A stretch of DNA of 64,000 bases from Ophiobolus disseminans (lineage: Eukaryota > Ascomycota > Dothideomycetes > Pleosporales > Phaeosphaeriaceae). The translations under genes and the position numbers were made by a program. This document shows positions 33,012-44,657 of this stretch, piece after piece (the stretch's first letter is position 1; the number at the start of each line of letters is the position of its first letter). The stretch spans positions 1,538,466 to 1,602,465 of the forward strand of contig MU006220.1 in assembly GCA_010093685.1 (NCBI GenBank), read 5' to 3'. Under the pieces are notes generated by a model that searched no databases, was not told the DNA's origin, and saw only the letters and a program-made list of their open reading frames with translations.

Positions 33012-33608
33012 ATGATGGATTCCCCATCAACCATCGACCCACTTCCTCCACTGCTTTGTTTGCCGGTCGAGTTACATCTCGAAATCTGTGATCACCTTCA
33101 AGGTGACTCTAGCGATCTTACCGATGACGGCCCATTTGAACTCATGCGACTCCGCCTCGTGAACCAATATTTCCACAGCCTCGTTCCCGCAGTCGACCAT
33201 ACGAAACTTTTACATCTCGAAGATACTTCTTTCGCGCAAAGAAATGACTTGTATGCGTGTAAGCACTGTCTACGCCTGCGCAAAGGCAGCCAATTCTCCG
33301 ATAGGAGAATACCGGTAAATGCAAAGATGACGGTGAAGAGGCAACGCGGTGGTTTGGAATCGCGCGAGCGATTCTGCGCTGACTGCGGTTTCGCGGACCA
33401 GAACGAGTACGTGGGTTATGCGATTGGCAAGGATGTGACGGTCGACGGCGTGCGATGGGTGTGGTGTACGTTCTGTAGGAAAGTTAAGAAAGGTGATGAG
33501 GCGGGAGACAAGAGATGCCACGACGCGTGCAGGGCGTGTCTGACTAGACTCAGATCTAGACGCTTAGCTCCTTATGTGAAAGTGGAGATGCCCGGAGATA
33601 ATCCATGA
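33012..33608 (+). CDS. F-box-like protein with cysteine-rich C-terminal half
   Basis: A single-exon 198-residue protein. The N-terminus looks like an F-box: LLCLPVELHLEICDHLQGD, then LMRLRLVNQYFHSLV. The second half has paired cysteines, CKHCLRLRK (about 81-89), CADCGFAD, CTFCRKVKK and CRACLTRLR, suggesting zinc binding or structural pairs. This layout is common in fungal F-box proteins of unknown target; it would act as an SCF ubiquitin-ligase adaptor if the F-box is functional. The target is unknown. Confidence 0.75.
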   Translation: MMDSPSTIDPLPPLLCLPVELHLEICDHLQGDSSDLTDDGPFELMRLRLVNQYFHSLVPAVDHTKLLHLEDTSFAQRNDLYACKHCLRLRKGSQFSDRRIPVNAKMTVKRQRGGLESRERFCADCGFADQNEYVGYAIGKDVTVDGVRWVWCTFCRKVKKGDEAGDKRCHDACRACLTRLRSRRLAPYVKVEMPGDNP

Positions 33609-33757
33609 CTTTTCTACTGTCCAGCGACTCAGAATATGACTTTAACGATACTAATGGATTTGGGTTTTTATCGTTGAAACGTCAAGGTCGTCTGAGACTT
33701 GATCAAAGAATCTACACCCACCATGGAACAAAACCTATAACCCAACTTCTCCTACTC

Positions 33758-34603
33758 TCATCCCCTCCCCTCAACCTTCCCCAACCACTCCACCAAAACA
33801 CCATTAAACTCCTCATCCGCAATATGATGCAACCAATGCCCCGCATCCTTAATCCAAACAACTTCATCCCCAACCCCCATCCCCAACCTCCTCTCTTTCC
33901 CACAATTCTCCTCTGTCATATACACCGCCAACCGCGGCACCCTCCTGCCCTTCACAAGCTGCGTATGTGCCTCCTGTTGTCCCAGCATCCCCGGTCCGAA
34001 CGCACCCTTTAGGCTCTCGCCCACGACGCGCTCGTTAACGGCTTGCATGCGAATGCCGTACCACGTCAACATCCACGGCGGCATTACGCCCTCGGGAGGC
34101 ATTTGATTTCCAAACGCCATCGTTACGAAGACTAGGCCGTTTTGCAGTTCGCCCCATTTGGGTAACATGGTGGACCAGAATTGTTTAGTGCGCCAGTACG
34201 GCGGATCAATGACGACCAATCCCCTGAAAAGTTCAGGATACAAGCCCGTGAGGCACGACGCTACAATTGCGCCCATTGAGTGGCCCATGACCAGGACGTC
34301 TTTGGTGAGGTCGAGGTGCGTGAGCAGCGCGACTGCATCGTCAGTGGAGTCTTTGATGCTGTATGTCAAGGATGAGGGGGCGCTGGAGTGCCCGTGGCCC
34401 CGCAGGTCGAGGGTTATGACGTGGTATTTTTGCATCAGGGCTGGGATGGTGAAGGACCAGTCTGTGGAGTCGCAGGCCCAGCCGTGGATGAGGAGGATGG
34501 GTGGGTTGGTGGCGTCGCCGTGGAGGCTGTAGAAGAGGGATAGGGAGGGGGAGGGCGTGAAGTATGGCATTTTGGTGTATGTTGTCTGGTTTCGGGATAG
34601 CAA
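33758..34603 (-). CDS. Alpha/beta hydrolase
   Basis: A single-exon 281-residue alpha/beta-hydrolase-fold enzyme. The oxyanion motif LLIHGWACDSTDW (HGW at 40-42), the nucleophile elbow VMGHSMGAI (Ser109) and the C-terminal catalytic His in DAGHWLHH (about 256) are in the expected order and spacing. RGHGHSSAP after strand 4 is typical of the hydrolase/haloperoxidase-like group. An alternative start at residue 12 (MPYFTPSPS) would remove a short polar tail. It converges with the F-box gene with about 150 bp between stops. The substrate is unknown. Confidence 0.9.
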   Translation of the reverse strand: MLSRNQTTYTKMPYFTPSPSLSLFYSLHGDATNPPILLIHGWACDSTDWSFTIPALMQKYHVITLDLRGHGHSSAPSSLTYSIKDSTDDAVALLTHLDLTKDVLVMGHSMGAIVASCLTGLYPELFRGLVVIDPPYWRTKQFWSTMLPKWGELQNGLVFVTMAFGNQMPPEGVMPPWMLTWYGIRMQAVNERVVGESLKGAFGPGMLGQQEAHTQLVKGRRVPRLAVYMTEENCGKERRLGMGVGDEVVWIKDAGHWLHHIADEEFNGVLVEWLGKVEGRG

Positions 34604-35647
34604 TGATGACTGAGATCAGTACACTTGCATTCTTATAAGAGCGTGTTGAGCGCGTCTTATTATACATATCATACTTCCTCAAACTTCCTCGTGCTACATA
34701 AGCAGAGCCTTTTCGTTCTCGTGAAGTTGGGCTGTACCATCCACATGCGTGGAGTAGCTGAAAGATAACGCATTGCCATCGTACGATTGGGCGCACTGGA
34801 AGTCCAGCTGCCACGGGGTTGGTTAATCGTGAGTGATCGCCTCATACGACTATTATCGTCGTCTCTTACAAATACAACAAAATTTGAGTTTGCGGTACAT
34901 GGAACTGAATTGAGTGCCCTGCTGACGAGAAACGGGACTGAAGAGCGGGTGCCTTCGGGCTAGCATTTTTCATGTCGGACGACGGACAGCGACTCGCCGT
35001 TTGACCGCCGATGGTTTGAAAATGGACATTTGCATAGCTCTGCTTGCAGTCGCTATCAAAAACAAAGCGTGAATTGGGCGAAGCTTTGTCAACTAGACAT
35101 GATAAAATATTGGGGTTGATGGAGGTCTCTCTCCAAGAGCGCGTGGACTGGGAGACGGTGTGTTATAAACCTTGGAAAGACTTGTGCCCTGGATAGTTAC
35201 CTAGGTAGCAAACGAAGCTTCAAAAAATAATTGGAACCCGAACAAAGGATCTGCTAACAAGCAGATCAAGTTCTTTGAAGAGTAGTGGAAAACTCGAAGC
35301 ATGGCGTTTTTGCGCAGTGACCCCAAAGAGCCTCAACATTGCGCGAGTCATGGCAGAGTCGACAATGCGGGGCAGAGGTGTCAGGTGTTCGTTGGATATT
35401 GTTCTCCGCACCATCTCCGGAAATTATGGTCAGCATACCCAGACCAACAGTAAGGCCTTATGCTAGACTCTCTATAGCAAGGTATGGTAGACCTAGCGCA
35501 ATGAGGGGTTAAATGGTTCCTGCGTGGAGGGGCACGCGTTGGAGTACTTATTCCAGGGTCTTGCCTCGACGCGTCGCGGCTTACCTGATCCTTGCTGATC
35601 CTAGACTTCTATTCCTGTGTTTGGTTCGACTTTGTCCAATTGTCAAG
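34604..35647. other. Divergent intergenic region (hydrolase minus / PRISE reductase plus)
   Basis: About 1 kb with no supported gene. Short open frames near 35220-35466 lack any family resemblance. Confidence 0.5.
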
Positions 35648-36902
35648 ATGGGGAACCACGCTTTGATCTATGGCGCGTCTGGCATCTCTGGTTGGGCCAT
35701 TGTGAATGCCATCCTCAACGGCTACCCCACCAAAGATACCTTCTCCAAGGTCACAGCAATGGTCAATCGACCACTAACAAGAGAGATGGCTTTATGGCCA
35801 GACGACCCAAGACTGCAGATCGTGTCTGGCGTTGATCTGGTGAAGGGTACCCAAGAAGAGCTGGAGAAGCAAATCAAGGAAAAGGTCAAGGATGTTGAGA
35901 CCGTGACCCAAGTATACTTCTATTGTGAGCACATTCGGACCCAGGGCAAGACGGGATCTGACAAACCTAGCGTACAAGCAATCTGACGATCCTGAGTACG
36001 AATGCAAAACCAACGAAGAAATGTTGGAGCGTGCCGTAACTGCGATCGATCACCTATCGTCGAAGCTCTCATACGTCTTACTTCCCACGGGAACCAAGAT
36101 CTACGGTTGCCAGATGCTGGACAAATTTCCTTTCGGAAACGACCTACCACTAAAAGAGACTTTACCGCCCATTCCCGAACCCTACCTTTCCCAACTCTTT
36201 TACTACAACCAAATCGACTGCCTCAAGCGCATCTCGAAAGGAAAGAACTGGAGCTGGTGCGAGGTCCGTCCGGACAACATCATTGGCTTCGTCCCAAACA
36301 ACAACGCATACAACCTCGGACAGACACTGGCGTTGTACCTATCGTTGTACAGAGCAGTCGAAGGCGAGGGCGCAAAGTGTCCGTTCCCTGGGACCGGCAA
36401 GTCGTGGATGAACAAGTACAATGAGTCGCCCCAAGACATGGTCGCCCACTTCTCAATCCATGCGTCTTTGCATCCAGAAAAGACAGCGTCGCAGAGCTTC
36501 AATGTTGGTGGGCAGGAAGATACTTGGGGTGGAAAGTGGCCGATCATATGCAATTACTTTGGACTGAAGGGTACTGGGCCTGAGGAGAACTCACCGCAGC
36601 CGGGTGCATACATTGCTAAGCATCGAAAGGATTGGGATGAGCTGGAGAAGAAGCACAACCTCAAGAAGGGAAGCGTGGACAGCGATATCTCCCATCCTGG
36701 ATTCCAGGTAAGCTCAGTTGTGCTGAGTTGAAGATATTTACAAGCTGACGTTTCGCAGTATTTTATCATGACGATGTTCGACTTCGATCGCCAGATGAGC
36801 ATGGAGGCCTCGCACAAGGTAGGATATACAGAGGAGATTCGGACGCCCGAGACATGGAAAGTCGCATTTGACAGGATGAGGCAAGCGAAAGTTATTCCGT
36901 GA
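35648..36902 (+). CDS. PRISE-type short-chain reductase (progesterone 5-beta-reductase/iridoid synthase-like)
   Basis: A 385-residue atypical SDR of the PRISE group. Exons are 35648-35924, 35971-36707 and 36759-36902; introns use GTGAGC..CCTAG with a CTGAC branch site, and GTAAGC..CGCAG. The N-terminal Rossmann motif is ALIYGASGISGWAIV. VYFY at the intron-1 junction, then LLPTGTKIYG and the active-site-like region EPYLSQLFYYNQIDCLK follow. WSWCEVRPDNIIGFVPNN and FNVGGQEDTW are family hallmarks. Fungal PRISE proteins often reduce enones and sit in secondary-metabolite clusters. It lies just upstream of a P450 on the same strand (911 bp between), but no core synthase is in the window. Confidence 0.9.
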
Positions 36903-37813
36903 TGCAGTGGAACAGCATGCGCAATGTTGTGAAGTAGTGGAAGAGAGTGTGGAACCAGGGGCCAAGAAGACGCAACCTCGCTAGCTTGCCAAGCACCAGA
37001 TTAAGTTCAAGCATTGGTCATTTCCCAACGATTCTTCCCCTATCTCACAAGATCTCCCTTTATTTCAGTACATTTACCACAACATATGCACATGTGAGAC
37101 CTTCTGTTCTAACCTACGAACAGCACACGGCCCTCAGTCGATACTCTGACATCCGAGCAATGACGTCGCGATCTTCGGCATCGTACAACTGTACAGATTA
37201 ATGCTCGTTACCATCTCTAGCAGTAGCAATATATAAGTACTCATCCTTTACTCAGAAGAACCAATATGCACGACTCAAGCTACATTGGGTTGAGGCAGCG
37301 CACGACTCAAACGCACCCTTCATTCGCCAGTCACTTCGCGGGCACGCGGGGTACTTGCGGGGTCTCCGCGCTACACCACGCTAAAGCATATCCAACTTTC
37401 AAGACTAACATCCTTCAAAAACGTGATCATGCATCAATACCAATATTTTTGACTTTCAGACACCGAAAAGAAATCGAAACACCATGATGTCGTCTTCTGC
37501 ACGTAAAAGCAAGTGCTACAGATGATCTGTGTCAGCCTTAGTCAGTTTTTGTCATATCTCAATCCTGGTCTGCACACCTGGAATCGGAAATGCTTTGGCG
37601 ACAACGCACCGCAGACTTTCAAGGAGCAACGACTTTCATGCACGCTACACTGTCGGTAGCGTCATGGTCCCTTGAGCGACTTAAATCGAGTGTATTTGAA
37701 CTGCCAATGCGGCTCGTCTTTCCTCGTACTTGTTCAAGTTGTGCTCGTCTTACTTTTTCGACACCTCACTTCCCATAGGGCACTACGCGAACAAACATTC
37801 AAGAACAGCCAAC
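36903..37813 (+). other. Intergenic between PRISE reductase and P450
   Basis: About 910 bp with no supported gene. An in-frame ATG at 37730 could extend the P450 N-terminus by 28 residues, but the extension is not hydrophobic enough to be needed. Confidence 0.5.
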
Positions 37814-39419
37814 ATGGGTCTCGTCGAGTCAGACAGAGTGTACCAGTTTGCCATCTGGGTACCAGTCGCATTCATATCCTATGTCCTCTTGAATTTCGCG
37901 TACAACCTCACTCTTCACCCTCTAGCCAAATTCCCGGGTCCGATACTATGGCGCATTTCGCCTATACCGTCTATCATTTCGCTCCTACGAGGCCGCATAT
38001 CCTTCGACTACAAAGTGCTCCATGATAAGTACGGCCCAGTCGTCCGTGTCATGCCCAATGAGCTGTCTTTCAACACCGCCAAAGCATGGGATGATATTTA
38101 CGGCCACCGCGTCGGATTGAAGAACATGGATAAGGACCCGATTCACGTGGGCGCTGTGGAAGCGATTCCTGGTGCAACGAATTTGACAATGGCACCTGAT
38201 TCGCATCATGCGAGGCAAAGGAGAGCACTAGCACATGCATTCTCGAAGCAAGCGCTGCTCGAGCAAGAGCCGATTCTACGAGGCTATGTGGACTTATTTG
38301 TGCAGAAGTTGAGAGAAATGGCACATAGCGGCAAGCCAGCCAACATGGTCTCATGGTTCAACTTTTGCACATTCGACATCATCGGTGATCTTTCCTTCGG
38401 AGAGCCATTCGGATGTCTACGTGAAGGTAAGTCATCTCCATATTACAACTCTACAACAACCGCTGACACCTCCCTCAGGCGAAGGAGGCGAGTCCGCAAA
38501 CTGGGTCATTCTCATCTATGAAGCAATCAAATCCGGCGCCATCGAGCAAGCAACACGCCGCTTCGCCCCACCCGGCTCCCTTTCCCAACGCTTCCTCATG
38601 TGGTGCATCCCCAGCGCGATCCGCGAGCGTCGAACCCGCCACCTGCGCAATAGTACTGAGAAAACTGTTCGCCGCCTCGCTACCAAAACCGAGCACCGAG
38701 ACTTCATTTGGTACATCCTTAAGCAGCGCGAGAAGAAGAACGAAGTCAGCGACGACGAAGTCATCATGAATGCCGCGCTCTTCATCGTAGCAGGCAGTGA
38801 AACAACTGCAACCGAGCTGTCTGGATTAACGAACTACCTCCTCCGCAACCCAGAAATCTATCGCAAACTTGTGAATGAGGTGCGCACCGCGTGCAAATCA
38901 GAAGCAGACATAAACATGGACGTACTCGCCGGTCTACCCTACATGAACGCCTGCATCGAAGAAGGTCTACGGATCTTCCCGCCCGTCCCAATCGGCCTTC
39001 TACGCACCGTACCTCAAGGCGGCTCACTCATCGACGGCCACGCCGTGCCCGGCGGAACATCCGTGTGCGTTGCGAGCTGGGCGGCCGCACATTCCTCTTC
39101 CAACTTCGCGGACCCGGACGCCTTTGTTCCGGAGCGTTTCATGGACACGCCGGAGTCGAAGAGCCAGTACGGAAGCGACATCAAGAAAGCTGCACAGCCA
39201 TTCTCGACAGGCCCGAGGGGCTGCATCGGGCGCAACTTGACGTACGTGGAACTGCGGCTCATTTTGGGCGCGTTGTTATGGAATTTTGATCTCGAGTTTG
39301 CGGATGGCGCGCCGCTTTGGAATCCGGATAATGAGTTTGAGGGTCTGAGGGCTTTTAATACGTGGGAGAAGAGTCCGTTGATGGTGAGGTTGAAGGATGT
39401 TAGGAAGGGTCTTGCGTAG
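37814..39419 (+). CDS. Cytochrome P450 monooxygenase
   Basis: A 517-residue microsomal-type cytochrome P450. Exons are 37814-38426 and 38479-39419. The N-terminal anchor is at about residues 13-33 (FAIWVPVAFISYVLLNFAYN), followed by the proline-rich hinge HPLAKFPGP. The oxygen-binding I-helix motif is AGSETT (309-314), the ExxR motif is EGLR (366-369) and the haem loop is FSTGPRGCIGRNL with Cys453. It resembles the broad fungal group around benzoate 4-monooxygenase/isotrichodermin hydroxylase-like CYPs; exact family and substrate cannot be set by eye. The tandem PRISE reductase suggests a shared small-molecule pathway. Confidence 0.95.
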
Positions 39420-39990
39420 GTAGAGATGTGAGAGGGAGTTTGTATGTGCAACCATGTGTGACGAAGCAGTACATTGAGTTATATGGTGAAGGACTGCGTG
39501 AACGTTGTCGCTGTATTTACAACTGAGAGCGAACATAACCTCCTTCCTGCATAGAATATGATCCATCATGCGAGGTGTTTAAGATAGGTTGGGAGAAGAT
39601 GTGGCTACCTAATGATCGCTTGGATCGTATCCATTCTATGAAGTAAGTCTTCGCAGTGCTTACAACTTTGGAATGAGTCTGTCAAACGTGACCCAACCGT
39701 AGAACATTGCTCGCGAAATTAACAATTGTGGTATGAAGAATTCCATGCTCGACGCTGCATTGTGCGACAAACGGTGCGTAAAGTGGCCAGTGCGTTGTGG
39801 ATCTCCAAACCCGTGGCGAGACTAGAAAGATCAACCCACTTCCACCCAGAGCCAGCGAGCCCGCACCTGTTCACAATGGCTCTCGGAAACCAATGGCCTT
39901 TGCTCATTTCATGTCCTTGTCGCACAGGCTCCGTACAAAGATGCTGCTACAGTCAAGTTACGACGCGTGCCCGACTTGACACATTGCCTA
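39420..39990. other. Intergenic downstream of the P450 gene
   Basis: About 570 bp. An open plus frame at 39726-40157 shows no domain and overlaps the 5' side of the broken RRM gene. Nothing else is supported. Confidence 0.45.
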
Positions 39991-40013
39991 TCAAAATCGC
40001 AAGCATTAATGAA

Positions 40014-40990
40014 CCTTGGAAATCCGGGAGACGGAACAAATCTATCTGGCAGTGGAGGAAAAACCAAGAACCGTTTTTCTGGCCAACATACCTCACTTTG
40101 CCCTTGCAGAGGAGGTTGCAACTCTCTTCGAGGAAGCAGAATTTCCAGTGCGCGTAACCGATGAAATTATTTGCATGTTGCCCCTACCTAGCCTTCATTT
40201 ATTGTTCCGTGGTTGACTCATTACTTAGGGATCGAATTGTTATGCGTTTCGAACCCCAGACTGGACCCAATGCAGGACACTGTCACGTTGTTTTACGGAA
40301 AGCTAGCCACGCCACGGCTTCGATCACAGAACTCCGTATTGCGCCACTTTTCTCTAGAAGGATAAGGATCGAGCCTTGTGCCTTGGAAATACCTCCTTCT
40401 CAACATCGATTAATCGATCTGAGAGGTGGCTGGTATACATCGGACCAACCCAGCCCATACCACGCTATGATTCGGCCATCTTTGTGGATCTATCCAGAAG
40501 ATGTTTTTGCACCGGTACGGGAGGGTCGCCGTGTGAGCTTGGACAACCTTCCATATCCGAATGAGTTGTGGGCAGGCCAAGTAATGAAGGAATTGTACAA
40601 GCTATCCCACGTGTTGAATGTTCTGAGTCTAAGTCAACTTGTCCAATACGTACCCAAATCCAAAGACTTGTCTGGCTGGGTACTTCACATGGACTTCGCG
40701 ACCAGAGCTGAAGCGGAAGCAACCTCGAGATTCACTGGTATCGAGATAGGCGGACGACGTCTGCATATAGCCGGGACCAAATACCTCGCAAGTACACCGT
40801 GTCTTGGGATGCTGGACGACCGGCGGGACACTACACCAGTGACCGGGGCCGCGGCTCTGCTGTTGGCACTAGATTTGAGGAAGCACAAGAAGAGCTGTTC
40901 CGCAAGTGGATATTGGGTCAGAAGGACAGGAAGGTACGTCGGAACTACTCATCACACACAACGATTCAGAGGCTCATTACTCGGCTAGCT
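40014..40990 (+). pseudogene. RRM RNA-binding protein gene, apparently frameshifted and lacking a start
   Basis: Two RRM-like segments lie on plus in frames that do not join cleanly. The first has RTVFLANIPHFALAEEVATL then FEEAEFPV (about 40067-40150). A plausible intron (GTAACC..TTACTTAG, 40155-40229) follows, but splicing it puts the next part (DRIVMRFEPQTGPNAGHCHV, from about 40230) out of frame by one. A second domain reads LSGWVLHMDFATRAEAEATS and GIEIGGRRLHIAG. After about 40785 the coding-like signal moves to another frame (KYTVSWDAGRPAGHYTSDRG, then FEEAQEELFRKWILGQ). No in-frame ATG precedes the first segment; stops lie just upstream. A decayed gene is likeliest; missed micro-exons or sequencing errors are possible. 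Confidence 0.5.
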
Positions 40991-41604
40991 CTGAGCTCCT
41001 ACACATCAATTCCGAAAAATCAGCATCACAAAGCCATGATGTCCAGTCCCAGTCAATCCAAATCGTGCACTAGACCCGCCTCAAGCCACTGGCGCTCCGT
41101 ATCCTCTCAGCATACCAAACAACGGATAATTAAATCCAGGCTTATTCAACCCTGCGGCGTCACATACAACCATCGCTCAAGAACACTATTTAGCCAGCGT
41201 ACTCTTGCGGAAACATCAGCACAACATGAAACTGAATACAGGCACCAAGCCACTCGATAGAGAAGGATAGACTCACAAGACAAGTGCAACAAGCGTACAC
41301 TCGCAATACCAGCCAGATGAAGCAAACACAGTGCTACAATACCACGTGGCTCAACTTGGAGGGAAAGAAGGCGGCGCTTGCAGCACAGCAAGCATAGAAT
41401 CGCGCCGGAAGCCAGGCAGCGAGCTGGTACAGTTGTAATATACAAACACTACGCTACACTACCATTATAACACAACACATCCAAACCTTGACTCGCTTTG
41501 TCATCTCACCTCTCCCTATTCCATCACAGCCCAACACAACCTTCTTCATCAACTCACCTCTCCCTACTCTATCACAACCCACCCTATCCCAACCTCAACC
41601 CTCT
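40991..41604. repeat. Intergenic region with pyrimidine-rich tandem duplication (41505-41600)
   Basis: Two adjacent 48-bp units begin at 41505 and 41553 with CTCACCTCTCCCTA(T/C)T and share ..CATCACA(G/A)CCCA. The surrounding plus strand to about 41640 is almost pure C/T/A. The region is 3' of the small membrane-protein gene on minus. No gene is supported here. Confidence 0.6.
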
Positions 41605-42038
41605 TCACCTCCCCCTCCCCACCCTCAACGCCCTCGTATACTCCTCCTGCTGCTGCCTCCTAACCTCATCTCTCGAACTTGCCCACCGGCCCAACCCAAG
41701 TATCGGCGGACTTTTCACACCAACATCGGTATCAAGCGCTACAACCCATTCGTCAGTATATCGTTCCCCGCCAAAAGAACGAAGCAAAGCTTACCCGACG
41801 AAGAGCTGCGATTCCACCGCCACGTCTGCCAGCGCAGCCATAGACTCGGTGCCACGATCTTGATGAGGCAGCATAGTAGTGCTACGACGATGGCGCACAG
41901 GCCGATGATGGCTTCTTTGGACCAGGGAGGATGTGCTGGTGGCGCAGGGGTGCGTGGGAATACAGCTCGAGACTCGATCAAGGTTGGTAGGACGGATAGG
42001 ACAGCGAGGATATGTCGAGGTGCCATGGTATACTTCAT
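41605..42038 (-). CDS. Small single-pass membrane protein with signal peptide
   Basis: A 125-residue protein of unknown function. Exons are 42038-41795 and 41738-41605, with a 56-bp intron (GTAAGC..GTTGTAG, CTGAC branch site). The N-terminus is a signal peptide (APRHILAVLSVLPTLIESRA), followed by a Pro-rich ectodomain of about 20 residues. One strong membrane helix (about 42-68, IIGLCAIVVALLCCLIKIVA) and a basic, Ser-rich cytoplasmic tail ending RQQQEEYTRALRVGRGR complete it. This shape is common among lineage-specific fungal membrane proteins. An alternative start 12 bases downstream (MAPRH) is equally possible. Confidence 0.6.
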
Positions 42039-43185
42039 CGAGTTGCGAGACGCAAGGACGGGGGACACGTGACCAGACACTGAATTTCGCGTCGGTATGC
42101 AACGAAAATCATATGCGTTGCAAGAAATCAAGCCGGCAAAAATATATAAATAATCATTCAAAGAAAGGCGAAACCACCTTTGCAATTTCTTTTACTTCAA
42201 CCCGCACAGATGACAAGGACATCTAATATCCTAAATACTTCTCACTCATAAGTGTGGTACATGAAAGTCAGTTGGCAAAGTCCGACAAATCTGCTGCTGC
42301 GCCCACTTTCCCCTCCCGAGCTAAAAATTGCAGGCGGCCCTTTTGCTAACACTGTGTCGCGGGTTGGTTATGTACCTTAAGAGCGTGAAAGCGCGTAGAA
42401 TGGTAGCAAATTAGCTGGCTTTGCGGGACTGGTGTTGGGTTGGCGGGTGATTGGCTGGGATGAACGAGCATAATTTTCAAAGTGTGTGATTGGGTACGTT
42501 TCAAGCGCCTCTATAGCTGAAGTTTGGATACATGTACTGTGGAGGGAAAAACATGGGATGAATATCCGAATTGGGAAGATTTTGCTGTTATTTTGCTGCA
42601 GGCTTGTGTTGGAAAACAATTCGTGGTTTGGTTGAGAATTGTGCATGTCGGAAATCTGTGTATGGTGAGAGCTTGAATCATCGTGTTCAAATTAATGAAA
42701 AGGGCTGTGGATGCAAGGTGATTGGAAATCCCCATAGAGGCTGCATGGAGTTTGCTGAAACAGGTGGGCCCTTGAACGTAAACCTGTCGTCAATCCAACT
42801 TGCTTTCACTGGGCGCAAATAATAGTGGTAAGATCTCCCATGCGGTCGTTGTACCAGCAGTACAGTACTTGCAGATACTTGGGCAGAGTAAGACAAAAGG
42901 AAAATGGAACGGTACTTGGCGGTGGCCAAAATTGCATTGATGCGTGCCGTGAGTGGCTTTTGAGTCTCGCGTGCGTGAGAGCCGCATATGCATCGTTCTA
43001 CCAGTGGAGAAGCAGCCACGACGCCCAAGCGAACAAAACAAAACATGGGCAGAATCTATAAACCTCCCAAGCTTTTCGAGAAACATTCATGATGCGGTAT
43101 TAGATAAGAGAAGCGAGCCAACAGACTTCCAGGGTATGAAATGGCGGGGTTTTGGATACTACCAACCGCCATCGCACCGCATGCA
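42039..43185. other. Intergenic upstream of the small membrane-protein gene
   Basis: About 1.15 kb with no supported gene. Short open frames on both strands (longest about 119 codons) have no domains. Confidence 0.5.
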
Positions 43186-43738
43186 CTACGTTCGTTGCAT
43201 AGTACATCGGTCGAGCGCATCCAGAAGCTCCGGTCGCTCTGCTAGCGCCTCTCGCGCACGTGTGTAGGTGAACCAGTCTCTCTTCCGCTTGTGCTGTTCG
43301 GGCCAGACGGCCTCCTGCTTCTCGACAGTCGCCTCGAAGAAGTGGTAGGATGCTTTGGGAGCAGTGGCTGTGAGCTGGTCGGCTTTCCGCTTCTCGGGGA
43401 TGAGGCCGAGATCGTAGTTGATCTTACATATTATGCCGGCCTCTTCCCAGGCTTCGCGTTTTGCGGCGTCTTGGGCCGTGGCTTCGTCCGTCTCCCATCC
43501 GCCCTTGGGGAGGACCCAGCCGCCGCGCCGGGTGGACTGGATGAGCAGCACGTAGTACTTGTCGGCGGAGAGTGGGACCACGCCGGCGACCAGCCGCTCG
43601 CCTTGGGAGCCGTATCCTGTGGGGATGAGTTAGTATTTGGAGAGAGGTGGTAAAAAGGCGAGAGCTCGCGTGAGAACACGTACGCTGATTGACACGGCCG
43701 GTGCGTGACTGCATGGGCAGCGCCTGTGTGGCGGCCAT
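43186..43738 (-). CDS. Diphosphoinositol polyphosphate phosphohydrolase (Aps1/Ddp1-type Nudix)
   Basis: A 161-residue Nudix hydrolase of the DIPP group, which removes the beta-phosphate of inositol pyrophosphates and splits diadenosine polyphosphates. Exons are 43738-43684 and 43616-43186 (intron GTACGT..CCCACAG, ACTAAC branch site). It begins MAATQALPMQSRTGRVNQRY then GSQGERLVAGVVPLS. The substrate loop RRGGWVLPKGGWE and Nudix helix DAAKREAWEEAGI (Glu residues about 76-77) match the Ddp1 pattern, which has one extra residue against the standard box. KRKRDWFTYTRAREAL near the end is typical of the family. Confidence 0.92.
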
Positions 43739-44657
43739 TGTCGGCGCGGAAATGCTCAAAGAGAAACTTGGGCAGGAGCGAGCGACACCACACGTGGGCG
43801 AGATGCCCTGCGGAACTCTGCGAGGTCGAGGAGGGGCTCGGGGGCAGAGCAGTAGCGGCTTGCAGGCGGTGAAAGGAAGCCGAACAAACAGCGAGCGGGC
43901 ACACGGGCAGGCAGTGGGCAGGTGCAGAGGCTAAGGAGGAAGGCAGAGCAGTGTTGATCAGTGCGGCTCAGTCCCGCGGGGGACGGGGCTGGAAGGGTTG
44001 AGGAAACCTGCGAGAAACAAGAGAGGACGACATGGTGGATGGATGGTTTAGTAGGTGGTTCGGGTCAGGGACTTTTTGGGTGGGAAACTAGGAGCTCGCT
44101 CGCGGAGCGTCAGTCTGGCGCCAAGCCCGCCTGCAGAAGGAGCGACCGCGTCCGGGGGGCATGTCGGCAGGTGCGACACGATGCAGCGAAAATGCACGGC
44201 GAGTGTCTGCACGGCTGCTATTTACCCTGTGCGCTGACCGTGGCGCCGTCGACAGGCCGTTGCGTGCAGACGAGAGCTGGCGGGGCACGCGAGACCAGCG
44301 CCCTCCCTTCCTCCTGCGCATGACGTACGGGCATTTAAAGGGTCCATTGCCCACTAGAAAACGTTCAATTGGCCTCGTGTAGACGCTGATCGGGATACTG
44401 GAGCGCTGCAAACACCACACGCCGTGGTACACTGCTGCCGCTGCTGTCCTGTCTCCGGCCCCAGCGACCGCCCTCCTCCGCCTCCACCCCAAGCACACCC
44501 CGCCATTGACACCACTTGATACCCTCACCACCACCCAGATTGCTGAGCGGCACCGTGGGAAACACACTATTACTCACTCTCCAACCTCGTTGCAGCTGGC
44601 ACGCCGTTTCCGCCCACCCCCACCAGCAACGCTTGCTCCCACGCTTATGCTGCCCAC
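43739..44657. promoter_or_regulatory. GC-rich divergent promoter region (DIPP Nudix minus / ATE1 plus)
   Basis: About 920 bp between two outward-facing start codons. It is notably GC-rich (43780-44300), with C/A-rich stretches near 44455-44530. Several chance open frames occur. No clear coding sequence or TATA box for either gene is seen. Confidence 0.4.

Noticed and set aside
40235..40262. TTCGAACCCC word resembling a tRNA B-box
   Set aside because: No A-box or cloverleaf around it; it is inside the RRM coding-like segment.
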